A stretch of 64,000 bases of DNA from Theobroma cacao. Lineage: Eukaryota > Streptophyta > Magnoliopsida > Malvales > Malvaceae. The stretch is taken from contig NC_030859.1 in NCBI RefSeq assembly GCF_000208745.1, positions 6,205,604 to 6,269,603 of the forward strand, given 5' to 3'. Positions within the stretch are counted from its first letter, which is position 1. Each line of letters starts with the position of its first letter. The position numbers and the translations under genes were made by a program. Under the pieces are notes generated by a model. The model saw only the letters and a list, made by a program, of their open reading frames with translations. It made no database searches and was not told the DNA's origin. This document shows, one piece after another, positions 35,166 through 47,304 of the stretch.

Positions 35166-37856
35166 TGTCACGACCCAATTTCTAGGCCAAGACCGGCGTA
35201 AGGGCCCAATAAACGTAGTCTATTAAGCCCAAGCAAGCCTATTAGTCCGACGTGTTCATCATTCCATCATAAACTGCAAAGTCATTTTTCAAAACTTAGA
35301 ATCAAAATATTATTAAACATTGCCATCTCATATTGGCATACTAAACAAGTGTATATACATTTGTTTTCAACATGTATCTTAACAATTACATTAGGTTCGT
35401 CTATACATAATAAAATAATACTCGACTTCCAGCAGAGGGATTTGGACGAATGTACAGCTACTGAATGTCGAGACACTTACCAAAGGATGTGTACAAGTCT
35501 ACAAGGACACCTCGTCTTAGTTACCGATTGCCTCGTGATCTGAAAACATGAAGTTGAAAACGGTGAGTATAAACCCAATGAGTGAACAAGGAAGGGAACA
35601 AGCAACCATAAGGAATCTTTAACGAAATCATGATGCATTCTTTTTCAAAATAATGCAATTTGTTTCTATTCTTATTAAAAACCCCTCATCAACCCTTAAA
35701 TGATTAATCATTTGAAAATCATTAACCCATACATAACAAACCATTTGAAGAATGAAAGCTTCAATATTACATAAGTAAGTCAAATACGACAACGAATCTT
35801 CGCTGCAGCGAAAAGGCATTCTCGCTGCAGCGGCGACGTTGGGATTTAGTTATTAGCTGAACGAGGGTTTCTCAACTGGCCGAGGATTTCTCACTAAACC
35901 TCCCCATTTTAAACTTAACTCATTTAATCCTTAATGTTGGAAGTCCATGCTCCGATATGGTAGCAAAGAAGTGAAAAATAGGGCAACAATTGGACAAGAT
36001 AGGAGACCAAAACATAAGGTTTTTTGCTGCAGCGAGATTCTTTCTTGCTGCAGTGAAATTGTAACCCAAAAATAGAAGGTTTCTTGCTGCAGCGAGATTC
36101 TTTCTCATTGCAGCGAAATTCAACTGATGAAACAAAGAGTTTCTCGCTGCAGCGAGAACCAGTTCTGGTGATGGTTTTCAAACCCGAGAGTTTCTTGCTG
36201 CAGCGAAATACAGGGGCACCAAATGAAAATTTCCCTTTCTCCCAAAGAAAACCACCATGCTTGAAATGTTCAAAACCAATAAGAAATACATAACAACTTC
36301 CCAAAGTTTAACATACCGAATTTCACATACATTACATCCATATACATAACTCATAAATTTCTTATAACACACATGTTTACGTATGTATACATATACACAT
36401 ACCCATCACCATCATGCACACNNNNNNNNNNNNNNNNNNNNNNNNNNNNNNNNNNNNNNNNNNNNNNNNNNNNNNNNNNNNNNNNNNNNNNNNNNNNNNN
36501 NNNNNNNNNNNNNNNNNNNNNNNNNNNNNNNNNNNNNNNNNNNNNNNNNNNNNNNNNNNNNNNNNNNNNNNNNNNNNNNNNNNNNNNNNNNNNNNNNNNN
36601 NNNNNNNNNNNNNNNNNNNNNNNNNNNNNNNNNNNNNNNNNNNNNNNNNNNNNNNNNNNNNNNNNNNNNNNNNNNNNNNNNNNNNNNNNNNNNNNNNNNN
36701 NNNNNNNNNNNNNNNNNNNNNNNNNNNNNNNNNNNNNNNNNNNNNNNNNNNNNNNNNNNNNNNNNNNNNNNNNNNNNNNNNNNNNNNNNNNNNNNNNNNN
36801 NNNNNNNNNNNNNNNNNNNNNNNNNNNNNNNNNNNNAGTCCACTCACCAATTGATTGTAGAGCCTTTAGATGACTCCAATTCCTCTAATTGTCCAAATGA
36901 GATGATGGGGCTTCCTTAGAACCTAGGATCACATTAGCATAAGCAATAGGTCAATTTTACATACTATGAACCCTAAAAGCTATCTCTTAGCTAGTTTTCA
37001 ATTGCCACATTAAATGGCCATCTATGTTCACTATCTTAATCACTAAAAGTAATGAACATACTCAACAATAAAACAGCTCATAAATCCCAATTACTAGCCA
37101 TTTTCTGCAGCTAGAAATCGAGCTTAGTTCATCACTCACCCTAGGGTTCCTTTGTAGTCGAATTCCCTTCCAATAGCTTCCTAATCAATGGGGTAATTCT
37201 CTCTTTCTCTCTCTAGAATGCCCAACTAGTGAGAGAAAGTATGAAAACCAGATTTTCAAAGGGTTTTAAAGTGAGAGGATGAAAGAGCATAAGAGTTTAT
37301 GGAAGAGTACACCAAAAGCATGAAAATTGGAGCTAGAGAGAGAAAGTTATGAAAGCTTGAAGAAAACTCCCATGGAGGAATTGAAGAAACATGAGAAAGG
37401 AGAAAGGAAGAAGAAGACCAGCTACTGGAAATTCAAGAAGGTGCTGGAAATTTCAAGATATTTATAGGCCAAACTTATCCATTCCCATAAAATTACAAAA
37501 ATGCACTTCCACCAATTAATTTATTCTCCTCCAATCTTTTATGCAATCTTTTTACTCTTTTAACACTGGGACAAGATCCATAATGGTCTAGACATGTTCA
37601 GGTTCATAAAAACTTAAAATTTTAACTCGAGATGAAAAATGACCATTTTGCCCCTATCGTGAAAATCGTCAAAATTTTGGTTTTCTTTCAATTTTAGCCC
37701 TAATTTCACCATCCATTTATTCCTTAAGCCTACTTAGGCCATAATATTGTTAAAAATCTTACTTTTATGGCTTACTAAGGAAATAACAAAATTACCCCTG
37801 ACTCGTATTATTACATCTATGCTTAGTTACAAGCCTATAAAGGTTGGGGTCTCACA
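35166..37856 (-). mobile_element. solo gypsy-like LTR with CTGCAG palindromes, minus orientation
   Basis: The plus strand runs from TGTCACGACCC (35166) to GGGTCTCACA (37856). It is flanked by the perfect 5-bp target duplication CCTAC (35161-35165 and 37857-37861), so it is a complete solo LTR of about 2.7 kb. It is the reverse complement of the family seen at 59647-62347. Palindrome copies start at 35799, 35821, 36023, 36044, 36083, 36104, 36143 and 36194. The interior contains the assembly gap 36422-36836. Confidence 0.93.
36422..36836. other. assembly gap, 415 N
   Basis: This is a run of N. By alignment to the sister solo LTR it replaces the stretch holding the 42-bp tandem array and the (TA)n microsatellite (equivalent to about 60657-61125). 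Confidence 0.95.
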
Positions 37857-39916
37857 CCTACTCACCTATTTTGGTGGGAATCTTTACCAATATTTCTATT
37901 TACACTAATAAAATGTGTTGACTTGAAAATTTCCAGTGGGCATAAATCACCACCACCTAAATCTCTTTTACTTTTTTTTTTCTTAACAATTTAAGTTTTA
38001 GCTCAATCACCCCCTAGCAATCAATATCACACTATCTCTTAATACAATTTCAATGTTATCATTATCTATACATTCAGTCAGCAGGCACATTTGCATTAAA
38101 TTTCAAATTTCAACAAATTTATCCACACCTTTTTAAACTCAATAATCAATTTCTTAGCACTTGGCTACAGGTTTGACAAATTTCCAACAAGTCATTCTCC
38201 TTTAAATCCCTTTGTAATAAAACATACTAAGTCAATATCACAAGTTCACCCCTCCCAAAAACATACTTTTCTAGTAAAACATACTTCGATAAAATAAGTA
38301 CCGACATCTAACCTTTTTCCACCTTGCCTTGTTAGTGGTCTAACTTCTACAATGCACAACCTTAATACTTTTCCAATCTCGTAGTGCCAAATCCAAACAT
38401 TTAATTTCTAGCCCCAAACTTCAATTTGGGAAGCCTTAATCGCTTCAAAAATGAGTTGGTAGCCTCGGGTTTCCTAGAGCTAAGGGTTTCTCAATTGTTT
38501 CTCACCTTCAAACTTAATCACTCATGCGATACCCTTTTGAAAATAACCATGAAAGACTCTTAGGTTGCTTGGAAAATGTAGATGATGAGGAGCTTTGTGG
38601 GCGTCAAAGATGGGCTCTAGGATTTCTTTGTAATGTGAAAATAATAGAACAACTTGGAAGGTTTTTTTGTTTGAAGCTCTTAGGTTGCACTAAGATAGTA
38701 ATGAAGGTCAAAGGTTCTTTGGTTCAAAAAAGGCGCGAAATTTTCCAATTCTTACACAACCCCTCCCCCTTGACTTCTCCTTATTTAATTCCTCTAATAC
38801 TTACCTTATCACAAGTTAATCCATGATTTATAACATATGGCAGATTGTTTTATTTCCCTTTGGTCAAGACTTGGTTATCTTTTATTTCATTTATCATCTT
38901 ATCCAAATGAAATCCTTAGGTGGCATTCCATTTGCTTATGCCAAAAGCCATGTGTAAGTTATTAAAAATGAATGGCCATCCACCATTTCCACATATGGCT
39001 TTTCATGCAATTGCCTTTATTTCATTTCTTGTCTCCCATATTCCTTTCTTTTGTAGACTTTTAGACCATGTAACCAGTCACCCATAACAGTTACATGAAA
39101 ATTGTGTCCTTAATGGTGGGTTTCACTTGCTTTTACATGGCCATTTGAATTTCAATCTTACCATGGGCACATTGCCTGTGGTTTGGAATTTCTGGCAAAT
39201 TGCTCACATGCATGGCTGGCTATTCTATGCACTTCCATTCCCATGCACAATCAATTCCCATGTGCCATTCATTTATTCACCTTATATTTCTTCATTGTTT
39301 CTTTCTCTTCATGCATGGCTATTTGCTATGCTACATATGCTTTATGAAACTTTTATGCATTTTCCATTAATACCTTAAATCAAGGATGGTTTAATTGCAC
39401 ATAAGTCCTCTTACTTTCCCTTTTTTACCATTTGACTCTTCAATCTTTTCATCTTTCACAATATAGTCCCTTAAAATTTTCATTAATTGCAAATTTAGTC
39501 CTTTATTTTTTATTAATTACAATTTTACCCTTCCTTTATACATGCATAACAAAAATATCTATTTTGCATGCCACCGATATATCACAATAATGTTTATACA
39601 CACACACACACACACACACACACATTTATACTTTATTGTTATAATGGTACATGGCCCCACTAATACTTTATTTCTTTAAAATTTCCTTACTCTCCTCCAC
39701 TTTAGTGAAACCTAGCTCCTCAAAATCAGCTTTTGATATGACATCGTCTTATTTACCAACCATTAATAAAATAATATTATTTTATTATTATTTTATGATT
39801 TATTATTAAAATATTATTTTATTTCCCATGTCACCTCATATCCTCCATAACCATAATTCATCTTTAATTGAAAAAATATCCTCATTGATTAACATCTTGG
39901 GGGATGGGATGTTACA
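37857..39916 (-). repeat. large Ty3-gypsy 3' LTR, copy C
   Basis: On the minus strand it starts TGTAACATCCC at 39916, preceded by a purine-rich AAGTAAGGGAGTT, and the pol C-terminus lies just upstream. That makes it the 3' LTR of a gypsy element. It runs to 37861, where a solo LTR insertion separates it from copy B. A (CA)n tract lies at 39597-39623. Confidence 0.85.
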
Positions 39917-40870
39917 AACTCCCTTACTTAAAAATAAATTCGTTCTCGAATTGAAATGACATAGGGGGTATAAAATGTACATTCAGTCCTCAAATAAATT
40001 TGGATATTTCACTTGCATTCCACTTCCAGTTCCCAAGTCACCTCCTCGACTAAATGGTTTTGCCACAGTACTTTCACCATGAAGATATCCTTAGAGCGAA
40101 ACCTCTTCACTTGTCGATCTAGTATGGCCATAGGTTGCTCTTGGTACTTCAACCTATCTTCCAATGGAACTGTATCATGTTGTATCATATACAAAGAGTC
40201 TCAAACATACTTTTTGAGTATGGATACATGACAAGCTGGATTTACCTTTCCAAGATCCGACGGTAGTGCCAATCGATAAGCAACGACAACTTCATGCTCC
40301 AATATTTCAAATAGGCCAATCAAGGATTGAGTTTCCCTTTCTTGCCAAATCTTTGAATTCTATTGCGTGGAGACATTTTTGGGAAAACATAGTTGCCTAC
40401 GTCAAACTCTAAGGGCTTGCATATGTTGTCAGCATACAACTTCTGTCTACTCTGAGCTGCCAACATCTGTTCTCAAATTATTTGTACTCTTTCTACTATC
40501 GCTTGTATCATCTCCAGTTGCAACAATTTCCTTTCTTCAACTTCCAACCATCCAATGGGCGATCTGCACCTCCGCTCGTACAATACCTTAAACACTAACA
40601 GAATACCATAATCATTATCCAATGTCGAAGCCACTGATGGAATCATTATCCAGAATCACCAATCAAATGGCATCATAGCACTGTAGGTGTTCTTTCCACT
40701 ACCACTTGTACCATCTCCGGCCTCAACAATTTCCTTTCTCTGACTTCCAATCATCCAATGGGCGACCTACATCTTTGCCCGTACAGTGCCTCAAACACTA
40801 ACCGAATATCATAATCATCGTTTAGTGTCGAAGCCACTAACAGAATATCATAATTATCATCCAAAATCAC
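39917..40870 (-). pseudogene. Ty3-gypsy integrase C-terminal region, truncated
   Basis: Read leftward: 'RCRSPIGWLE' (near 40560), 'AAQSRQKLYADN' (near 40440), 'RFGKKGKLNP', then 'AYRLALPSDLGKVNPACHVSILKKYV'. After a stop at about 40197 the frame continues to 'ILDRQVKRFRSKDI', 'KVLWQNHLVEEVTWELE' (ending near 40012). This is the standard C-terminal tail of plant Tekay/Del-like gypsy integrase. A diverged duplicate of the first block lies at 40640-40800. RT, protease and gag are missing. Confidence 0.87.
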
Positions 40871-43560
40871 AAGCGGGACTGATACGATCGTCCTTACTTA
40901 CCACCATCCTTGCATGCGAAGAACATAGTCACAGAGGAAAGAACGCTAGTCAACTACAATCAAATCAACATCTGGAATTTAACCATTGGACAAAACACAT
41001 ACCCCAATCTCAAGACTATCATGTTAACAACCACCTCATATCCCCAATACATGTTACTTCATCACGTCATATTAAACTCAATATGCTCAGCTAATTCACA
41101 AATAACAGTCATCAATATGCCCCACTTATAAATTGTATCAAATTATCCTCAATTAGATTATTTATAATGGACAAGCTACTCTCTGACATATAGAATATCT
41201 TATGCAAGATTCTGGCAAACTTGATGTACCTCAAATAATGCAGAAAACTATCCGCTCACGAAGCATACAAATAAAGGCAATAAGGTCCTTGGACTGTAGC
41301 ATCAAACATTAAGACAATTCAATACATTTGTCACCATGTGACTCGTAACAAAACGAACAGAATATATACAGCTCACCACTAATGGCTAAACATACGAAGG
41401 GGACAATAAGGTTAATAATTAACCTACTTGTCTAGCAACTCATGCTTCCCGATAACGTTTCAAATATTCAGAACACATCAAGCATTTGCATTGGACTCAA
41501 TTTAAATTCCAGAATTTAAAATCAATATTGGCCTAGGCATAATCTATCTAGGCATTAATTCACCCAATCATATTTCATGGCAACGCATTTACATGCATTA
41601 ATATTCATATAATAAACCCCACTCACCTCAATTGGTGGGATTTCTCACCTATATTACTTAATCAACCTTCCTTAACTTAAGCTTATTCTTGCCAAAAGAC
41701 TTAGCATAATTCAATCTATCATCATCACCAGAGCTTTCATGGATTCAATAACTCGATTTTGACCTTGAATCCATTAACTCAAGCAGCTCCTAAGAATTCA
41801 CATTGTACCATTTCTTAATTACATCTCCACCACAACAATTCGCATACATTTGGTTAACAAAATATTAATACTTAAAAATTCATTTAAAACCGACCATACT
41901 CACCTTGTTAAATTAATTGCCAACTTGAGTAATGTTGAGCAAGGCCTCGGGTTGGAGTAATTTTTTTTCCAGCAATCAGTTTATTATTTCAATAGCCCCT
42001 TGACAACCCACATCATGCATTCACTTAGTATGAACTCAAGACTACGTATCAAGTATGTACGGCAGCAAAGTATTCATATTCAATACTCAATTTAAATAAA
42101 TTTCTCTCACCTTCAAATTCCCACCAAATCTGATAATTATGGATTTTATCAAATTTGATAAGCATTTCCAAGAAAGAATCAATACCAAAAAAAAGTATTG
42201 TCAGAACACCACATTTCAGTCATGGGCTTAGCCTCGGAGCCTACGCTAACCTTTAGGAATTATGCTTGAGCTGAAACGTATTCCATTATAGAGTCCAAAA
42301 GTTAAAATGCAAATAATCAGTTACTTGGTTCTTGCCACAGTCGACGGTAAGATCATAATTCAAATATCCAAAATTTTTAGGATGCAAATTTGAAATTTTC
42401 TTATTAAATTTTTAAGATAAACATCTAACTTGAAATCAATTAAATAATAGTTGACGAAAATTTTGATATATTTCTATGTTCGAAATATCCTCAATTTAAC
42501 AGATATGGGTCTATCGCTATAATACTTCCCATCATATGTAAGGTGGACCATAGACCTATAACGTGACATGGATCAGCAAAAGAGTGACCAACAAATAAGG
42601 ACGGTGTCTACTCTAATATAGTGTTAAATTTTTAAGAGAAACAATTTAACTTAAACCTAATTTGCATTAAGTGAAGTGACCTTTATTATATTTATATGTC
42701 TAAAATATTTCAATGTAACAAATGCGAGGTGTATCCTAAACACATAAATATTACAAATTGATTTTAGATCGAACGTTCTTAAAAATTCAAGACTTTTCAA
42801 GACATAGAATGAACCAAAATATTCTTAACTAGTTTCGGAAACAGCAGACGTAACAGAAAAGGAAAAATTGAGTAGAAGAATAAGGTATTGCTGCAAGTAA
42901 TACCACAATAGTATCTATTAGATCAGGCACTCTCTTTTTTGGATAATTGAAACTTCATTATTTAAACAAGCAGGATAAACCTTGCTACAAAGGAAACAAG
43001 AAATAGTAAGACACCCTTGTACTAATTTTCTTTAAGAAATAGTCAGCATATTTAATACTAATTTTCTTTAGAAAAACCATTTCTATGAAACTTATTTCGT
43101 GTTCCCTCTTTAAAGGAAATCAAAATGCAACTTACATAGTCTCTTATATAAGGCCATTCAAGAAATTGTTTAACCTAAACTTGTTTAACCACTTGACACA
43201 CATTAGTACCAAAAAAAAAAACCTTTATCTTTAATTAGTACTAACAATTATTTTTGTAGAATTTATAAAAATATTAATTTTTATTTAATTAAATAAAATG
43301 TGATGTTTCTTAAACTTCTATGTTCCTGTAACTAAAAAATTAATCCACCGCAACATACCATATCATCACCAAAATGCCACGTCATTCAATTTGAAAACAA
43401 AATCTTAACACCATTGTACTTAACTCCGTTTTTAATAAAAATGTAAAGGCTATATTTATTAAAATTGAGGCAGAGAGACTAAAACTACCAAATTAAGACG
43501 ATGGAAGGATCAAATTCAAATTTTGATCAGTAAAGAAGCTACAAACTTGCCTGAAAAGGC
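40871..43560. other. transposon-derived and unassigned DNA
   Basis: At 41380-41720 there are blocks resembling the reverse complement of the 3' part of LTR copy A (e.g. 'ctagcaactcatgcttccc') and of the gypsy-like LTR near 12.2 kb ('catggcaacgcatt'), so part of this is an old gypsy LTR. I recognise nothing in 42200-43560; it is AT-rich with no coding signal. Confidence 0.45.
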
Positions 43561-44165
43561 ACAGCAAACTCCAGCTAAACAGCTGAGCTGGTCTCGAGTT
43601 GAAGAGAGATACATTTAATATTTTGAAGGCCCCATATTCCTATTTCTTTCTATTGAGTTCTGGACAATGAATTCAAATACTAGATGTATACCAGACTATA
43701 AATTTAATGATTCAGGCTTTATTGAAATTTGAACTCTCTAGAAATGCGATGTTCAGCTAAGGCTAGAGAACTAACATTTTCTGGAAAGTACAGCATTCAA
43801 TACGCAAAAATAAAGCTTTTCCTCTTTTACAATTTCTCCAGTTCTTCAGTATATGACGCTGACTCGAAATCAAAAATTTATTTCATACCTTGTCATGTTA
43901 TGTTCAATATCCATTAATGAACAACAGTTACAGGCAAGACATACAAACAAGAAGGGAAATGCATCAGTGGGCTGTTTAAATCAAGATAGGGGCATCAGCA
44001 CATGTTATAGAGCAGATCATAAAGATTTAAAATCTCCAAAATAGACGGACAGAATGCATATCATTGTGTCCAGTGTCTGCCCTTCTTCATGAACTTCAAA
44101 AGTCATGCAAAAGAAAAATTCATCATCTCACTGATTAGCTTATGGACGAAAAACAATTGGACTAT

Positions 44166-44578
44166 AAAAAATGACAGTAAAACTCATTTTGTTCAGCTTT
44201 ACCATCTATTTTGAAACACCTATCTTCTCCTCATATAGCTTCAATAAATGAGGATCCTCATACGGGTTCACAAACCTTTGGAGGAACTTCTTTTCACTGG
44301 ACTCCAACAGTTCATGAAAGGTTGATTTCTTTCTTGATCAAACCTTTGGACAACACATAAAAGAAGATCAGTGAGATTGAACCTTAAAAAAATGACAGTA
44401 AAATTCATTTTGTTCAGCTTTACCATCTATTTTGAAATGCCTAGCTTCTCCTCATATTGCTTCAAAAAACAAGGATCCTCATACAGGGATCACAAACCTT
44501 TGAAGGAACTTCTTTTCAGTAGATTCCAACAGTTCATGAAGGCTGATTTCTTTTGTGATCAAACCTTGGGACAACAAA
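44166..44578 (-). repeat. tandem duplication of the mTERF 3' end
   Basis: 44166-44344 and 44385-44578 share 'atgacagtaaaa[c/t]tcattttgttc', 'ttcactggactccaac' / 'ttcagtagattccaac' and 'cttgatcaaacctttggacaac'. The offset is about 219 bp, with around 10% differences and small indels. Confidence 0.88.
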
Positions 44579-45656
44579 ACTTGAATAACTGTACACCGAG
44601 GAATAATTCCTTCTCCAAACTAAGTCCAAGAAGGAGTGGACGGTTTGCAATATATGAAGATTTCAAGCCCATTGTGTTGACATAAAAATTCATTGCTGCT
44701 TTAACCTTGTGCTCAGAAAGCATCAGGCAGATTGGAAACTTCCCAAAAGCTGAAGCAATCTGTTCATCAGACCAACCCCATTTCTTAAAAACTTAGAATT
44801 TCCTTTCCTGCGTTGATTTGCGCATTTGTACCAAAGCTTTAAGAGTGGAAAGGAAAACTTCCTTTAATGGGTTGAAACCCAGTTTCTTTACTTCTTCCAC
44901 AGCCCTTTCAAACTTTCCATGATTTTGAGCAAAGACACGTGGGTAGACAACACGTTTACCTACAATATTTGATTTTGGCACTCCACAATCTCGCAGCAGT
45001 GCAAGATTAGGAGCAACAAGGGACTGGAAATCACGTTCAAGAACAGCTGGAAAACGCTTGTAAGCTACAAGAACCTTATCATCATCACAGCCAGTCAAGT
45101 CCTTGAAGAAATTGAAATTGGGAATGATGTGGCTGTCTAAACTACATCTCAAGACATATGGGTGTGAAGACAAGATTCTTGCAAGGTTAGAACTTGAAAC
45201 TCCTCTAGAGTAAAAGAATTGGAATTTCGGTCAGAGGGTTTCCTCAGGATTGTCAACCAGCAATTTCGGGATTCTTCTAATGAGGTTTGTGAATTGGGTT
45301 TGTGAGAAGCCATGGTTCTTCAAGAAGCTAATGACAAAGTCAGGGTTTTCTGGGGTTTTAAAGCGGACTTATTTGGAAACAGCTAAAGCACAATATGGAG
45401 ACAACCCACACGAGTTTATGAGGTAAGAAATCGTAAATGAGTGCCGATGGGTTGCATTTCCTGATATAGATCTGATAGCTACTGAAGCCAGTGTATAGTT
45501 TTGAAGAAAGTTGACATCTCTAAAACTTGATAAAATCCTGGTACTACCTCTAATGTAGAGTTGGTTTTTGCAGAATGAATAAATCATTGAATCAAAGCTA
45601 AAACTGACGTTAAAGGCAGCAAATGAAGACCAGAAATATGAGAAACAAAAAAACAC
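44166..45656 (-). pseudogene. mTERF-family gene, inactivated
   Basis: This is a plant mitochondrial/plastid transcription termination factor (mTERF) homologue, read right to left. The likely start is ATG at 45594 (MIYSFCKNQ; an upstream ATG is at 45656). A presumed organelle-targeting N-terminus leads into 'SFTISYLINSCGLSP', then mTERF repeats: 'NPDFVISFLKNHGFSQTQ', 'RRIPKLLVDNPEETL', 'KFQFFYSRGVSSSNLARIL', 'HIIPNFNFFKDL', 'KKWGWSDEQIASAF', 'KAAMNFYVNTMGL'. In-frame stops lie at 45369-45371, 45231-45233 and 44793-44795. There is also a frameshift near 44600, just before the 'LLSQGLI' part. The 3' end (44385-44578) is repeated at 44166-44344. Similarity to typical family members remains high, so inactivation may be fairly recent. 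Confidence 0.9.
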
Positions 45657-46439
45657 ACCTTGGAACTAACTCAATCGAACTTGAATAACCCAACACAGTT
45701 GTTCACACTTCTTTCTGTGTCATGTTTCAGATTTTAGACTCTGAATGCTTTCCAGATGAACCAGTTGCTGACCTGGGATTTTCATTCCTATCAACTTCAG
45801 CAAAATTTCCTTTAGCTTTTATGAAGGAGAATATAATTTGGGGTTCCTCTAGACTGCACTCTACGTGTTTGATAATTATGTTGTTCCATCCCGTCATCTA
45901 AATTTTGAGGAAATGAAGTTGTAATTTGGTTTATTTGTAGGGATGGCGATGGATATTTAATTTTTGTGTACTGCAATTATGGGTTCATACATACGTTTGA
46001 AAATATATTTGAATTTAAGATTAGTTCAGGGTTTCGGCCGGTTACGAGTATCGTATCTTAAAATTTTCAAATATCTAAATTTGATTATAGTATTTATCTG
46101 AGTAATATCACTTACTTGTACTTTAGATCAATTTATATTTTCTTATAAATTATATTTAATAAATATAATCAACTTATAATTATAAATAAGTAAAATTTAT
46201 ATAAGTTTGCAAGGGAAATTGAAAGGCAGCTGGCTTTAACAACCAAAAACTTTGTCACTTTATCCAAAACTTAAAATAATTTGATCTTAAGTGACTTGTG
46301 TAAGTTAAAGTGTTTGGATATCTAACAAGTAGTGTTTATCTAATTCGAGTAGAGTTTGGGTTGTAATTTATAAATATTAATCGAATATTTATTGTTTAAA
46401 TTGATTTTTTCAAAATTTGTATTCCATTCATTTCTATCA
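45657..46439. other. mTERF 5' flank and AT-rich intergenic DNA
   Basis: I see no coding sequence here. The part from about 45940 to 46440 is AT-rich and may be an old transposon fragment. Confidence 0.4.
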
Positions 46440-47136
46440 TGATTTAATTTCGGGTTCACAATCGGCACAAGGGTCCATATGAAATATAATCCGCTAGATC
46501 CAACCATGCCTCAAAACGAATCATTCGTGACATCTCATAATCAAAACATGGGAGGTGTACCTCATCATGTACATGTATATATAATTAAAACAAAATATCT
46601 CATGGATGACATTTATGTTTCAAACAATCCAACTTGATTGTACTTAAACAACAATATTAATTTATAGTTATAACATTACCCAAAATCTCAAGCCACAAAT
46701 TGGGCAATACCAAATACTAAATCAAGTGTAAGCATTTGATAGCGGAAAACTCGACTAGCAGATTTACATAAGGTGGAAAACTTTAACCAAATGGGAGCCT
46801 TGACGACCACTTACCAAAGGGGAATGGAAGGACAAATCTCTAACAATGCCTATCAAAAGTCTACTGATCTAAAATAAAATAGAGTTTACATGTGGTGAGA
46901 TATAAAATCTCAATGAGTAGAAACGGAGAGGGGGAACAAATGAAATGGATGAGTATTTGCAAATATCATTTAAAATAAACATGCACATTCCTCAAACCAA
47001 TGCTCAATCACCCACACATTCTTACCTTAGGACAACACAAAGTCCAACAATACCTCTTAAGCGTTAGGAGAGATAATCCAATCATAATGGAACTCAAAAC
47101 CCCTTAAATAGTGTGGAAATCATCAAGTTTGCAACT

Positions 47137-47304
47137 AAGTATCGATGCTTGTACCCAAGGTATAGATACTTTCCAAGTAGAATGATTTCTGCTTTCAAGG
47201 TCTCGATACCTTGGGTAAAGGTATCAATACCTTTTGCCTAGAATGCCTACCCAAAGCATTCTATTGAACAAGTACCGTTACTTTCTTGGCAAGTATTAAT
47301 ACTT
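47137..47304 (-). repeat. paired-palindrome cluster, family 5a (AAGTATCGATACTT)
   Basis: Three pairs have centres at 47143.5/47164.5, 47204.5/47225.5 and 47276.5/47297.5. The within-pair spacing is 21 bp every time, and pairs recur at 61 and 72 bp. Confidence 0.88.

Noticed and set aside
35920..36304. Frame with repeated 'RCSKK' residues
   Set aside because: The repeats are translations of the CTGCAG palindrome array, not a Cys-rich protein.
36373..36919. Open frames of 140-178 codons
   Set aside because: They are made almost entirely of N from the assembly gap.
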